Shown: positions 52,252 through 64,000 of the stretch, one piece after another
How positions within the stretch are numbered: position 1 is the stretch's first letter
How the letters are laid out: every line of letters starts with the position of its first letter
Assembly (NCBI GenBank): GCA_948567375.1
Contig: OX419761.1
Coordinates: 870,501 to 934,500, forward strand
Direction of reading: 5' to 3'
Length of the DNA: 64,000 nucleotides
From: Lunularia cruciata
Lineage: Eukaryota; Streptophyta; Marchantiopsida; Lunulariales; Lunulariaceae
The notes under the pieces: model-generated
Told to the model about the DNA's origin: nothing
Databases searched by the model: none
Seen by the model: the letters and a program-made list of their open reading frames with translations, nothing else
Translations under genes and position numbers: made by a program

Positions 52252-52938
52252 TAACACCCATTTGTGCATGTGTGCGGTATTGTGATATTTAGCTTGGTAT
52301 TACAAGTACTTAAGAGATATTATTTATATAGAGATAAAGGATGGTTCTATATTAGTCATGGTTAGCTAAAGTTAGTCATAGCTAAGATAGAGGGGACCTT
52401 GCTTTAGAGGAAGTAGAAAAGATGAGCACCACTATTTTGGATTTTAGTATGTTGACTTGGTATTATTCGTAGGTGTTTGGCTTTGAGGAAAGAGTTGAAA
52501 ACTCTTGGGCCTGCAAGCCTTTTTGTTTTGGATTCTTCTTTAGTCCAAGGATAGCCCATGTGAAGGAATCCTTGACTTAGTGGTTGGGTCAAGATAAGAC
52601 CACATGCTTAGGGGAATATGCCCATGCAAATGGATATTCCTTTCTACTTTTTGACTTTACTTGACTTTTAGCCTAGTAACTTGAGTTACTCTAGTAATTA
52701 GTAACTTTGGTGTGTAACTATTTCACAAGTATATAAACAAGGGATGAGGAAGTACTCATCATCCTTTTATTTGCAACTATCTCTCTCATTGAGTTCTCTA
52801 GTGAGCAATGTCTTGAGTCTTGGAGTGTTAGCCTTGGAGGAGTATGATGGAGTTTGGTTCCTTGCCTTCTTAGTCCATGGTGCGCTACCATAATAGCTAT
52901 CGGAGGTTCATCCTGAGTGAGAGATAGGAAATCTCACA
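52252..52938 (+). repeat. A3 5' LTR
   Basis: TGTAACACCC...GAAATCTCACA, 687 bases, preceded by TTAGCTTGGTT. The end GGCCGGCTCACA is changed to GGAAATCTCACA. A PBS-like TTGGTTCCATTGCCGAGAC follows. Confidence 0.92.
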
Positions 52939-53803
52939 TTGTTGGTTCCATTGCCGAGACCTCTCTAGGAGGCAAGATAATGTTTCACGTTCAATTCTAC
53001 ATTAGGCATAAGGAGGCTATGAGAGCTCACTTGGAGAGAACATTAGGAGAAGAAAGGGCTTAACTTATGTTTAAACTTAGAGAACCAAGATCCATTTTTA
53101 TGCCTTATATTTCATTATGATGTCATTGAGGTGATTTTGTACATCTTATACACATGAGAGGATTTGGTGAGATTGTGTGAGGTGGATTGCAGATTTTGGG
53201 GATTAAGGTGATTTTGGGCAAAATCTCAAGTTTGAGATCTGGACTTGAAATTTCTACACATAATAGATTGGTTTGTCCTTCAGTTAGCACACTTGCAATT
53301 ATTGTGAGATCTATTATGTGCATTTGGCTATAATTTTTGAATGTTGATAGAGTAAACTGCTCCTGCAATTACATGCTCTCTAGAGAATTGTATAGAGTTT
53401 GCCATTTCTTCAATTTTCAGTGGATTATTGTGAAACTTTCCACGAACATGAAGTAAGTTGTATCCTACCTGTTGACACAAAAATAAGATAGAGATCATTC
53501 TTGAGCAGCGAGTTATGAGTTTTTGAAGTGAGGAGGTGGTTTTCATACCAAATCTGAAATATGTGTGTTGAATAGAAAGATGTCTAGGCCAAATGGCTCT
53601 ATAAAATGATTTGAAATTTTGTAGGGAGGAACACCCTAGAGTTGTGACTACGTGTGAAAAATTTCAGAGGACTATCACATACAAGTTGAGAGATCTGAGT
53701 GAAATTGTGAGGAAGGAACAATTCTGCAGAGTAGAGATCTCATGCATGAGGAGTTTAAGAGCAACAAAAAGCATGTTTGAGTGTTTAGATTCATCTTGGG
53801 AAC

Positions 53804-54277
53804 ATGGAGGGTCACCAAGAGTGGAAATTGAGACTATGCAAGGTTCCCCAAGGGTTTGAGGTGATTGTAGGGGTGGATTTGAGGAAAAGAGAGTTTACAA
53901 TAGAATTTGAAGAGAGTGTTGAGAGGATCCAAAAACCTACACCACTTGGAGGAAAGAGTGAGTCTAAGTGCTTTCTATGTAGAGAGAAGGGACATAAGGC
54001 AAGTTCATGTCCATTGACCTTTGAGAGCAAGAGATTGAGAGAAAGGAGAGGCTTACTTGACTTGGGTTTGCATGTTGGACCTTCGTCACCAAGATTAGGA
54101 GGGAGAAGATCTAAGACCAAAGAGTTATGTGAGGTTTGTGGAGTTGAAGGACTTCCAAAAGGACATGAGTGTAGTGGAGTAAAATCACTTTTGGAGACTT
54201 TGATGAAGGATCTTGGAGAGAGTCTTAGTATAGCTACAGAAATACTACCACCTTCATCAACTAGTTCTCAAGTTTAG
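53804..54277 (+). CDS. Zinc-knuckle ORF upstream of gag in A3 (ORF0)
   Basis: 157 aa, MEGHQEWKLRLCKVPQGFEV to TAG 54275. It is unbroken although the neighbouring leader ORF, gag and pol of A3 carry many stops. The first knuckle reads CFLCREKGHKASSCP (Gly to Arg) and the second cluster is intact. It is close in sequence to A1 and A2. The open state may be chance in a short frame, or a sign of selection or gene conversion. Function unknown, probably nucleic-acid binding. Confidence 0.55.
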   Translation: MEGHQEWKLRLCKVPQGFEVIVGVDLRKREFTIEFEESVERIQKPTPLGGKSESKCFLCREKGHKASSCPLTFESKRLRERRGLLDLGLHVGPSSPRLGGRRSKTKELCEVCGVEGLPKGHECSGVKSLLETLMKDLGESLSIATEILPPSSTSSQV

Positions 54278-54503
54278 TGATGGAGATAATCTTTCAACTT
54301 ATAAATAAACTATCCATGAGGGTTCGATTAATATGCACTCTAGGATTTGATATTGCTATAGAAATCTTGGAGCAACTTGAGCCTTTTGTGTTCCCTATGG
54401 TGGATTACTCTCAAATGGTGTTAGTCATGTACATACTCTATTAATTATAGAGTGAGAGAAAAAAAAAAAAATTTGAGAGAAAGTAAGATAGTGAGAGGTT
54501 AAG

Positions 54504-57500
54504 ATGAGGAAACTTCCAGTTTTCTTTGGCAAGGATGGAGAAGATGTGGAGGCCTTTGTGAGAGACTTCAAGAGAGCTTGAATAGGAAACAATTAGAGGA
54601 GAAAGAATGAGTGGGCCTCATTATTACCAGATTTCTTTGAGGATGCAGCACTTACATGGTATGAGTCAGAATACCAAAAGAGAGAGAGGAGAGATGGGGA
54701 AGAGGAGTCTTGGGAGACTTTGACTTTAGCACTCATTGGGAACTTTCTTGCTAATAAGAGTTATGAGAGATTGATGACTGATGTTACCTTTCTTGAGCAA
54801 GGAGATGGAGAGAAAGTGTGAGTCTATGTGGAAAGAGTGGAAAAGTTAGAGTCCAGATTTTGCATAGTGTTGAGGAAGGGTGGGGATGATGTGGAGACTA
54901 CTATGATTGGCATAGGGTCCATGCTCACCAACAATTTTGTGGGAGGGTTGAGACCACAAATTAGAACCAAGGTGAGATATGATAAACCTTCTTCCAAGGT
55001 TGAAGCTATCAAAATTGCAATTCGTAAGGAGGAGAGTTTGGAAGAGGATGAGAGTGATTTGGTGGTGAAGAAGGTTGTACATCCTCTTCAAGGTTACAAG
55101 TATGGTGGAACTTCTGATATTTTTGCAATGGTGGTAAGGGTTGCACCACAAGTAGTAGTTGCTCCAATTCTTGCACCTCTACCAAAGGATCCACTTCAAA
55201 CCATCACAAAACAACTTGCGGATCTCAAGATCAATGTGGTGCAACTATGGGAGAAGAGAAAGGTGGATCAAAATATAGGGAGAGGGCCTAGGAGTTATGG
55301 AAACTATCCATATAGCGGAGGCCAACCAGCTAACAATTTCAATGATAGAAATTGTTTTGGTTGTGGAGGAAGAAGCCATATCCAAAGGAATTGCCCAAAT
55401 TCCACTTACCATGGAGGAAGGGGTTATGAGGGAACCAATAGAGGGAAAGAGGGAGGTAGTGAAACCCAAGTGGCTCCTCATCCGAACAAAGGTAAGAGGA
55501 AAGCATCCAAAGATGAGGTTGAGAGCAAGTATGAGAACGGAGAAAGCTCAAACTCCAAGAGTCTTCATTTGGAGCTTTTGGCACAAGAGAAGAAGAGAGC
55601 TTGTTTTGCAGAGGATGTTCACTCTTCTCAAGGATTTACTCCAAGCAAGGATACTCCTATGTCTACTAGGAGCACTCACACCTCAACACCATCAACAACA
55701 AAGACTCCAAGGAAGAAGTTGGGGATGGAGGATTTCTTGATTTCAAAGCAACAATGGAACTACAATGTATTGGAGGATGTTGGTAGTCACAAGGCTAACA
55801 TCACAGTGAGCCAATTGATTGCTTTGAACCCTACCTTGAGAAAGGAGCTAGTGGTGGTTTGAGTTCTACAAGAAGCAAGAGGAAGAAGAAGGCAAAATTT
55901 CCAGTATCAATGGGGGTGGTGGATGCCAAGCCAACACCATGGGAGGCTTGTGAATATGCCTCCAAGATTGATGTGAAAGTGAATGGTCACAACATCAAGG
56001 ATGCATTGGTTGATGGAGGATCAACAGTGAATGCCATGTCAGAAAGGTTGATAAATAAGTTGGGTATGATACCCTCAAGACCTTCAACATTTGTGGTGAG
56101 CATGGCAAACAAGCAACAAGTTGAACCAGTAGGGGTGATGGATAAAGTGGTAGTTTTAGTTATGGGAGTTCAAAATCTCATGACTTTCCAAGTCTTGAAG
56201 GATTCAAGCTATGACTTACTTCTTGGGAGGTCATGGTTGAGAGTAGCACGCACAACTGATCAATGGCACAAAGGGTACTTGAGGATTGGGCCATCAAACC
56301 ATAGAGTCTCAATTCCTATGACTAACACCACCAACACTTCACATTTAGATACACCATCTTTTGATTATTGGGAATCAGATTCTAAAGAAGGAGCTTCAGG
56401 TGTGGACACAAGCATGGAAGAGGAGACTTCCATGGAGGAGGATGAATCTGAATCTGATTTAGATGTGTATCCTTTGTGTGCTATGGATTTTGCACCTAAC
56501 CTAGAGGTTTTGAAGGACCCAGATAAATCACCAGTGACACTTGAGGAGGTAGAGAGAAGGTTATCTACCCTCAAGTATGGTCCAAATTTTACCAAGGAGT
56601 AGAATGTGAGATTTGAGGAGATTTTTTGCAAGTTCATCCATGTGTTTGCTTTTAGTTACAAGGATTTGAAGGAAGTCACCTTGGAGGAGCACAAGATAGA
56701 GGTGGACACATGCAAGACCAATCCACCAAAAGCAACATCGCATTAGCCCACCAATATCTTTGGTTGTGAAGGAGGAGATTGATAAGCTCAAGGAGGTTGG
56801 ATTTATCTTTGAGGTACAGAATTCAGAATGGGTGTCTCCAATTGTCATTGTGAAGAAAAAGAATGGCAAGCTTTGGGTATGTGTGGATTACAAGAAGCTC
56901 AATGTTGTTACCAAGAAGGACTACTACCCATTGCCATTCATTGATGAGATCTTGGAGGAGATTGCAAGTCATGAGATGTACAGTTTTGGAGATGGTTATA
57001 GTGGATATAACCAAATCAAGATTGCACCAGAGCATCAACAACTCACCACATTCACCACACCTTGGGAACTTAGGCTTTCAAGGTCATGCCTTTTGGGCTT
57101 TGCAATGCTCCAGCCACATTCCAACGGTTCATGAACAAGGTATTTGAACCTTTCATTGGGAAATTTGTGAGAGACTTCATTGATGACTTTTGTGTCTATA
57201 GGAGCAAGGAGGAGCACTTTGAGCACCTAATCAAAGTCTTGCAATGCTTGGATGAGGCAAATGCATCACTCAACCCAAAGAAGTGCATTTTTGGATGTGA
57301 AGAAGGTCTACTTTTGGGGCACATCATCTCCAAGGATGGATCTTAGACCTTCCATTCCCTTCAAGCTTGACAAAGTTATGCCAATTCTTGGGGATGGTTG
57401 GATACTATAAGAGGTTCATCTTCTCATTTTCCAACAAGGCTTATGCATTGACCATCTACATGAAGAAGGGTGTAGATTACATGGTGATTTTGGAGGACAA

Positions 57501-59301
57501 GGAGGCTCTCAAAGCTTTTGAGGAGCTCAAGCAATCCCTTGTTGTAGCTCCAATTCTTGCTAAACCTGATTGGAGTAAGCCTTTCATCCTCTACATTGAT
57601 TCTTCTTATGTAGCTATAGGATGCACTCTTAGTCAATTAGACCAAGATGGGCATGATCATCCAATAGCTTATGCTAGAAGGCGGATGGTTTCAGCAGAGA
57701 AGAACTACTCTGTCATGGAGAGAGAAGGGTTGGCAGTGATCTTTGGTCTCAAGAAGTTTAGACACTACTTGATTGGAGGGAAAGCCACCATTGTCACGGA
57801 TCACAAGGCTTTGAAGTACATCTTCAACAAGCCTAATGTTGAAGGGAGACTAGCAAGGTGGATGATACTCTTGTCTGAGTATGACTACACCATTGAGGAT
57901 AGGCCAGGAAAGAAACATGTAAATGCTGATTTGTTATCTAGGGCCTATGATCATGATGGAGATGAGCCAATGGATGATTCCTTCTTGGATGAGGAACTCA
58001 GGATGATCTCAATCACTCAAGAGGTTCCAATGGAGTTCAAGGAGATTGTGGATTTTGTGACAAGAGGTAAATATCCAAAAGGGATGCACGCTAGGGAGAG
58101 GAAGGCCCTTGCAGCAAGATCTAAACCTTACACAATGGTGGAGGATATTCTTTTTCACCAAGAAGTAGATGGTCCACTTTGAAGAGCAATGGGTAAGGAA
58201 CCGTCTATCCTACTCATAAAGGAGTTTCATGAAGGTTTAGTATGTGGAGGACACTTTGCAGGAAAGGTGACTGCTTTCAAGATTCTAGATGCAGGTTACC
58301 ATTGGAGAGGGATTTTCAAGGATTGTCTTGATTATTGCAAAACTTGTCATGTTTGTCAAGCTTTTGCTAGAAAGTCTAAATCCACTCCACCACTTAGATC
58401 AATTCCATTGCTAGAACCTTTTGAGAAGTGGGGAATTGATTTTGCAGGTCCTCTCAATAGAACCCCAAGGAACAATTGCTACATTGTGGTAGCTATTGAT
58501 TACCTTACCAAGTGGGTTGAGGCTAGACCATTGAGGGACAAGAATGAAGATGAAGTTGGTAGATTTCTTTATGAACGCATTATCACTAGATTTGGATGCC
58601 CTTTGGAGTTGGTTTCTAATTGAGGAGGAGAGTTTACAGGAAGCATTACTACAGCCATGCTACAACATTTCTCTATCACACATAGAGTAACTACATCCTA
58701 TAAGCCAAATTCCAATGGCTTAGCAGAGAGAACCAATCAGACCTTGTGCATGATGTTGGCCAAAAATGCAGAAATGGAGGGGGCTAAACATCATTGGGAC
58801 AAGAGGATTCATGCAGTTTTGTGGGAGTATAGGACAACCATGAAGACTTCCACCAGATATTCTCCATTTCAATTGGTGTATGGTATTGATTCTACCTTCC
58901 CTATTCACTTTGATCTTCCTACCTTCCAAAGCATTCATAGGAGATTGAAGAAAGCACAAGGAGGTGATGCAGAGAAGTCAAGGAAAGATCAACTCATGGA
59001 GTTGGAAGAGGCAGGAGCAATTGCTATGGTTTGAGTGGAGCAAGCCCAAAGGAAACAAAAGGAGAGCTATGAAAAGAGGCAAGGCAAGAAGAAGGTGGAG
59101 CCTTTCAAAGAAGGTGATTGGGTAATGTTGTTTGATTCCATTTGATTCAAGAGAGTGCAAAAGAAGTTTTTGCCTAAGTATTTTGGACCTTTCATAGTGG
59201 CAAAGGTGTGTGGCATTTACACCTATGATCTCAAGGAGTTGGGAGGAAGGCACTTTGATAGGATTAACCATGATAAGTTGAAGATGTACCATAGAAGGTA
59301 G
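54504..59301 (+). pseudogene. Gag-Pol of A3, heavily broken
   Basis: Starts MRKLPVFFGKDGEDVEAFVR. Stops occur early in gag (~54580, ~54595, ~54820). Longer open parts: 54828-55862 (capsid end, CCHC knuckle, linker), 55859-56602 (protease VDGGSTVNAM), 56760-57134 and 57086-57346 (RT, FIDDFCVYR), 57367-58182 (RNase H), 58189-58623 and 58657-59034 (integrase). A deletion of about 31 bases near 57341 removes the RT end seen as IAVDPEKVRKI in A2. A TGA replaces the Asp-Arg context in VSD/N at 58621. Non-functional. Confidence 0.85.
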
Positions 59302-59349
59302 AGAGACCTTCACTTTGAGGACAAAGTGAAAACTTAGTCCGGGTGTAAA

Positions 59350-60039
59350 TGTAACACCCATTTGTGCATGTGTATGGTATTGTGATATTTAGCTTGGTAT
59401 TACAAGTACTTAAGAGATATTATTTATACAGAGATAAAGGATGGTTCTATATTAGTCATGGTTAGCTAAAGTTAGTCATAGCTAAGATAGAGGAGATCTT
59501 ACTTTAGAGGAAGTAGAAAAGATGAGCACCACTATTTTGGATTTTAGTGTGTTGACTTGGTATTATTCATAGGTGTTTGGCTTTGAGGAAAGAGTTAGAA
59601 CTCTTGGGCCCGCAAGCCTTTTTGTTTTGGATTCTTCTTTAGTCCAAGGATAGCCCAAGTGAAGGAATCCTTGACTTAGTGGTTGGGTCAAGATAAGACC
59701 ACATGCTTAGGGGAATATGCCCATGTGAATGGATATTCCTTTCTACTTTTGACTTTACTTGACTTTTAGTCTAGTTACTTGACTTACTACGGTAATTAGT
59801 AACTATGGTTCATAACTATTTCACAAGTATATAAACAAGGGATGAGGAGGTACTCATAATCCTTACATTTGCAACGATCTCTCTCTCATTGAGTTCTCTA
59901 GTGAGCAATGTCTTGAGTCTTGGAGTCTTAGCCTTGGAGGAGTATGATGGAGTTCGGGTTCCTTGCCTTCTTAGTCCATGGTGCGCTACCATAATAGCCA
60001 TCAAAGGTTCATCCTGAGTGAGAGACAGGTTGGCTCACA
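59350..60039 (+). repeat. A3 3' LTR
   Basis: TGTAACACCC...TTGGCTCACA, 690 bases. Right flank GTACTATTGCTCC is X sequence in reverse. Confidence 0.92.
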
Positions 60040-60872
60040 GTACTATTGCTCCTCTACATCGACTTCTCTTCTTAAGTTGGGATGGAAATGCGACACCATT
60101 TGAGTTCACTCTGCCAAGGAGAGCAAATTCAACCCGAGGTAAAAGTGTGCTGCAAACAGCACGATGTAATGTGGAGGTGACTTATCCCACAAATTCCACA
60201 CCATTTGTTGCGTCCTTCCATGGGAGCACCTTGCCCAATTGATTGGTTCTCTTGCAAACAATTTGTGAAAGAACACCGCTTGGTGCTTCATCATATACGT
60301 CATCCTCTTCGGCTTCAAGATTGCCATTAGAGCACTCACAATCCCCCTCTTGACAAGATCTTTATAACTCTCCACTTTGTATCCATTCTTTGTCTGCTTT
60401 GACAAGAATGCATCCCTTACCTCTTGGGTTTCTTTGGCTTTCTCTCCGTTCCCCAAGAACGTGGCACCCTGCTCCATGCTTGCTTCCTTTCCGAGTACTA
60501 ATCTCCAATCCGACTCTGTCCAACGAGCCGGATTTCCTCTCTTCCCTTCTTCCTCGGGTCCATCAAGACACTTGCTCTCGATGATCTCAGTCATGAAATC
60601 TAGAAAACTAACATCCCAGTTCCATGCCAAGAACGTAATCCAAAGTCGGCCCAAGACTTCGATTCTTGCAATTACGTCTAACCTCCAAATTGCATGATTC
60701 CTCACTGTGAATTTGGAGTTCTTCTTTCTCTCATCTCTCTTGCTTTCTCACTGTCTCTTGGTTTCACTCTCGCAACTTCTCCCTTATACACTAGCGCATC
60801 TTCAACTCTATTTCCCTTCCCACGATCACCTGCAAGATGACTTCTCAACGGCAAAGGAAAATTGCTCGACAT
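60040..60872 (-). pseudogene. ORF-X N-terminal part in the truncated X copy
   Basis: ATG at 60872 (reverse), then a frame open from about 60705 to 60106 for the globular part: RLDVIARIEVLGRLWITFLA, MMKHQAVFFHKLFAREPINW, PPHYIVLFAAHFYLGLNLLS. At least one shift lies between the ATG and 60705. It is cut at the A3 border near residue ~280. No stop interrupts the 199-residue stretch, the longest unbroken N-domain in the window. Confidence 0.6.
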
Positions 60873-61285
60873 TGCTTCGTCGCAAGCCCAATTTTTATAG
60901 AGTTGCGCTTTCTTTGTCTCTCTTCAATTCGAGTTTCTCCCAAGAAATCACACCTCCTGCATGTGCCTGTCACTATCAATCGTACTTCACGCGTATAGGC
61001 CGCTGGTTTTGAACGGTCCCTTCTTGAATTTCTCACCCCGACAAAAGGTTGTTAGACTGACTTCGCCCCGGGTTGAGCTCCCCCAGATATGAAGACTCCT
61101 TACTTTGGGTTGTATGCTGATAGGGCATTTCCAAGTACTTCGCCTTATGACCCGAAGTCACTTTACTTTGGGTTTCATCTTGAAGACTCTTTTCTTTGCC
61201 TTCTTCAGCCATATAGGTGTGATCCGACTTCTCTATACACTTCTTCTTCTCTATTTTGAAAAAAAAAACAAATGTGGGCACCACA
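60040..61285 (-). repeat. Family X giant LTR, 5' part, minus strand (truncated by A3)
   Basis: In reverse it begins TGTGGTGCCCACATTTG at 61285 and runs about 1.25 kb to the ORF-X segment EEQQY, where the A3 LTR begins. The other 2.5 kb of this X copy is missing on the left side of A3. TATA box (CTATAAAAATTGG reversed) near 60890-60901. Confidence 0.88.
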
Positions 61286-62115
61286 CATTTGAAGCATAAG
61301 CAATCTATGTCATCTTCCAATATGAGTGAGAGTAATCTCTCTATAAATTTGTAAATCATCATGTACAACATCATTGCTTTTTAAAGTTGTCCTAAATTTT
61401 TAGCAACTTGTATATTGACTGTCTATTGTCACTATTGGCTACGTAAGTATCTTATTGCAAATCCAAAAGAACTCCTAAACATATCTAATTTTGCCCATGA
61501 CAATATCATTCCTTTTGCATTTGATTGTCAAGCCTTGGGAATAAGATCATTAGTATATTGCTCAACCTACTTTGATCCAAAAATTTGTTTGGGAAACAAG
61601 AGATCTATACAATTCAAGGATCATATTTTCAATCCAATATGTATAAGGGACTTTATAAAAACTGTAGAAATGATATAAAAAAGCTTTGGAAACTATATGC
61701 TCTATTCATATGTCATTTGACTCTATCTGACCTTCAAACAACAAAGAATATGTAGTGAATGCAACGATCATGCAAGAACATATAGATTTGACCCCAAAAG
61801 AATGTGTCTTGATAAAAAAGAGCCAAATTATGTTGTGCATTATAATCAATTGATAAGTGGAACTCCAAAAGCACATAAGATTGGAACTCTTAGAAACTAT
61901 GATGCTCCATAGAGATACCTTGTCTTTATTATATAGCAAAGAGCATCTTCTCAAAGGGAGATACACCCTTAGATTAGATACATAGATTGGTGATATATAA
62001 ACAAGCTACATCCTTAGATTAGCTACATGGATTTGTGACATATCAATCTTTGTCCTATTTGGTTGGTCAAACAAGTTTGACCCAAAGGAATATTTGGGGA
62101 ATATTTTTGTAATAA
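61286..62115. other. AT-rich DNA, no supported gene
   Basis: A chance-sized frame at 61415-61678 (87 aa) is not recognised. Near 61966-62040 a ~45-base unit is repeated twice (CTTAGATTAGATACATAGATT / CTTAGATTAGCTACATGGATT). Confidence 0.45.
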
Positions 62116-62400
62116 GCTTAAAATAGCATGGTTGAGGTACCATTAGAAAGATCTTGATGTGACAAATAAGGAAGGTAGTTCCTTTTCCATTGAAGTGGGG
62201 TGAAATTATAATTTTTGAGGCCTTATTCTTTTGTTTAGGCCTCTAAAATTAGCTCTGAAGTTTTTTATGTTTCCAACTTTTGCCTTATTAGTGGAAGTCC
62301 TCTTTTAGTGACTTCTCTATCTGATCTACTTAGACCATCATGTATGATATCTCTAAAGATATTACCAAGCCAATTTGCACTTATAGCTAATTTATCTAAT
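62116..62400 (+). repeat. Old dispersed repeat, partner of 14022-14340
   Basis: GCTTAAAATAGCATGG onward aligns with the right flank of A1 (GCTCAAAATACATGGG). Shared later blocks are TTTTTGAGGCCT, TTAGGCCTC and TCTACTTAGACCATCAT. It extends to the left with GAATATTTTTGTAATAA, which is not present beside A1. Confidence 0.5.
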
Positions 62401-63160
62401 GAATAGTATTACATGCATTCCTTCACATGTGAATAGTATGTTTGGCACCTTGACTTTGAGCAATTTCATACCTTGGTCTACAGATTATCTAATCCTAAGG
62501 CTTTTGTGCTTAGTATTTTGTTTGTACCACCAATTCAAATCTTTGTTGTGTAGTATTTTATTAGTAGTCTATTTGTGGTGCTTAGTCAAAACTTGGAAAT
62601 TTCATAAGAGAGTGAGAATTTTTTTTTAAGTGTTATAAATTTTGCCATTGGAGAACCTCAAACACCTCATTACTATCATTGTTGAACAATCCCTTGGCAA
62701 TCCTTGTCTTGGATCCATTTGTCTTCAACCTGATGCTTTAAAATAATCCACACCCAACATTGATCTCCCACCCAAACCTTCCTTTGTTTCCATTGATCCC
62801 CCACCTTATTAATCTATTTTCTAAACAATCACCCACTCTTCGAATCAAATTCTCTCAAGGTTACATAGATGAAGTACAGAAAATCTAGCTCAAGTAAAGA
62901 ACAACTAGACTCTTGAATGAACCAATTGCACATAATATAATGCTAAATATAAGTCATCTCTTGATATAATTATAATGCACCATGAAACTTGCATCTTTTT
63001 ATATGTAACCTCACTCTTGACCAGACCATTTATATTTAACTCAACCACTAATTTGTGCAATTTTTTTCTTTACTTCTTCATGAAATATGAAACTCTTGAA
63101 AATTTAAACAAAAGTATTGCAAAAAATAAATCAAAATAGATAAAAGCATAAATCATATGA
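62401..63160. other. AT-rich DNA, nothing recognised
   Basis: No gene or repeat match seen. A/T runs and short frames only. Confidence 0.4.
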
Positions 63161-63289
63161 TTTGGATCACAATTTATATATATACTTAGAAATACACATC
63201 CAGAATGTACTCTATTATTAGCATATTCATATATATCTTAAAAAATACAGATCCAAAATAAACTTTGTTGTCATTTGCATCACAATTTA

Positions 63290-63342
<53 letters not shown>

Positions 63343-63440
63343 TTGGAAGTACACATCCAAAATGTAATCTATTATTAGAAGATTACAATATATCCTCAAA
63401 ACTACACATCCAAAATGTACTTTGTTGTCAATCAAGATAA
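63161..63440. repeat. Degenerate tandem repeat with (TA)n microsatellite
   Basis: Two units of about 110-150 bases: CACAATTTAT...TACTTAGAAATACACATCC...AATGTACTCTATTATTAG...GATCCAAAATAAACTTTGTTGTCA, then the same order again. The TA run at 63292-63341 has expanded in the second unit (about 25 repeats) compared with a handful in the first. Confidence 0.7.
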
Positions 63441-63550
63441 ATTGACAATAGAGTCCAATTTGTTTAGGAAGAAAACAAACCATATTTCAAGAAAAAACCA
63501 AACCATCTCTCTACTCTAAGTGTTCTTTTGAAAATACTAAATTTTCTACT

Positions 63551-63868
63551 CTACTTTGTAAACTCTAAGAAATTGAGGTCACTAGGGTAATTTAGGACAT
63601 AAAATTTGGGTTTTTTTTGGTAATTATAACAGCAATGGATTATAGTAGCAATATCATCCATGGTATTTAGAGATGTGCCATCTATCTCACTAAACATTCT
63701 CATTATAATTTTCATTTCATCAAGTGTTTTTCTAGACCTAGCTAATTCCATGGTCATTGAGTGGAAGCAATTGGACTTATTAGATCTTTCTCTAATATAA
63801 AGCTTCTCTACTTTTGATCTTATCCTCTTGCAAGTAAGTTCTTTTTCCTCTACTTTGATCTTTGCCAT
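63551..63868 (-). CDS. Hypothetical frame, 105 aa
   Basis: Minus-strand frame MAKIKVEEKELTCKRIRSKV to NFLEFTK. The composition looks protein-like: charged, helical, with SMTMELARSRKTLDEMKIIM. I recognise no family. Upstream on the same strand a short Asp/Glu-rich frame (EDEMDIDNAPLVSR, ~63930-63980) may belong to the same decayed gene but is separated by stops. It could be a remnant of a host gene or transposon. Weak call. Confidence 0.25.
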   Translation of the reverse strand: MAKIKVEEKELTCKRIRSKVEKLYIRERSNKSNCFHSMTMELARSRKTLDEMKIIMRMFSEIDGTSLNTMDDIATIIHCCYNYQKKPKFYVLNYPSDLNFLEFTK

Positions 63869-64000
63869 TTGTTGAGCTTCAATTTCTACTAACTACCATC
63901 TTTCCTTAGCTTCCAAGGATTCAATCCTCAAATGAAATTCTAGATACAAGAGGAGCATTGTCTATGTCCATTTCATCCTCATTTTGATGGTATACTTCCA

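Larger units (their letters stand above)
52252..60039 (+). mobile_element. Family A retrotransposon copy A3, old and degraded
   Basis: LTRs at 52252-52938 and 59350-60039, with GGGTGTAAA before the 3' LTR. The LTRs differ from each other more than in A1 or A2. They include an extra CCACATGCTTA segment (~52596, ~59700) absent from A1 and A2 LTRs. The polyprotein is full of stops. The left flank is minus-strand C RNase H sequence and the right flank is the middle of an X unit. There is no target duplication, so at least one border was created by recombination or deletion. Confidence 0.9.

Noticed and set aside
1-64000. CRISPR arrays, bacterial operons, rRNA or tRNA genes
   Set aside because: No regularly spaced repeats, no ribosome-binding-site-led gene strings and no RNA gene signature were seen. 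All repeats are explained by LTR elements, microsatellites or degenerate tandem units.

Overview
The window is plant nuclear DNA made almost entirely of nested LTR retrotransposons. I see no single-copy host gene, rRNA or tRNA. The elements are all Ty3/Gypsy-type, stacked several layers deep, and separated by AT-rich remnants. This suits a land plant with a large, repeat-filled genome. A gymnosperm, fern or lycophyte is plausible, but the sequence does not settle which.

Four families account for most of the window. I use local names. (1) Family A is a Tat/Athila-like Gypsy element with 0.68-kb LTRs (TGTAACACCC...GGCTCACA). Copies are at 6201-14021 (A1), 18961-26790 (A2) and 52252-60039 (A3), plus an LTR fragment at 44692-44975. 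(2) Family X is a giant TG...CA unit of about 3.76 kb, interpreted as a coding LTR. Three copies carry perfect 5-bp target duplications: 15934-37452 (AAGAG), 39266-43040 (TGGAT) and 47847-51615 (GACCT). Partial copies are at 1-1086, 3659-5900 and 60040-61285. Each long copy holds one degenerate reading frame of about 856 codons (called ORF-X here), with a TATA box just upstream in most copies. (3) Family C is a Gypsy element at 18660-36420 and, on the minus strand, 45551-52251. In addition to gag, protease, RT, RNase H and integrase, it carries a cytosine-5 DNA methyltransferase domain between protease and RT, and a PHD finger after the integrase. (4) Element E (1087-3658) is a gag-protease fragment of another Gypsy element.

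Layout: X tail (1-1086), E (1087-3658), X 5' part (3659-5900), C LTR piece (5901-6200), A1 (6201-14021), old repeat and anonymous DNA (14022-15410). Then comes a four-level nest: an ancient X relative 'Z' (15411-15933 and 37458-38400) split by X3, which is split by C (18660-36420), whose 5' LTR is split by A2. After this: anonymous DNA, X2 solo unit (39266-43040), low-complexity DNA, an A LTR fragment, minus-strand C copy (45551-52251) split by another X solo unit (47847-51615), A3, an X fragment (60040-61285) and AT-rich DNA to the end.

The most notable item is family C. Its polyprotein combines a DNMT3/DRM-like 'writer' domain with a PHD 'reader' on the integrase side. This copy is broken by about ten in-frame stops and one frame change, but the motifs are clear. 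The second notable item is ORF-X, a coiled-coil protein frame lying inside what look like solo LTRs. A2 is the youngest element: its LTRs look identical by eye and its polyprotein is nearly open. A1 and A3 lack target duplications and have unrelated flanks, which points to exchange between elements.
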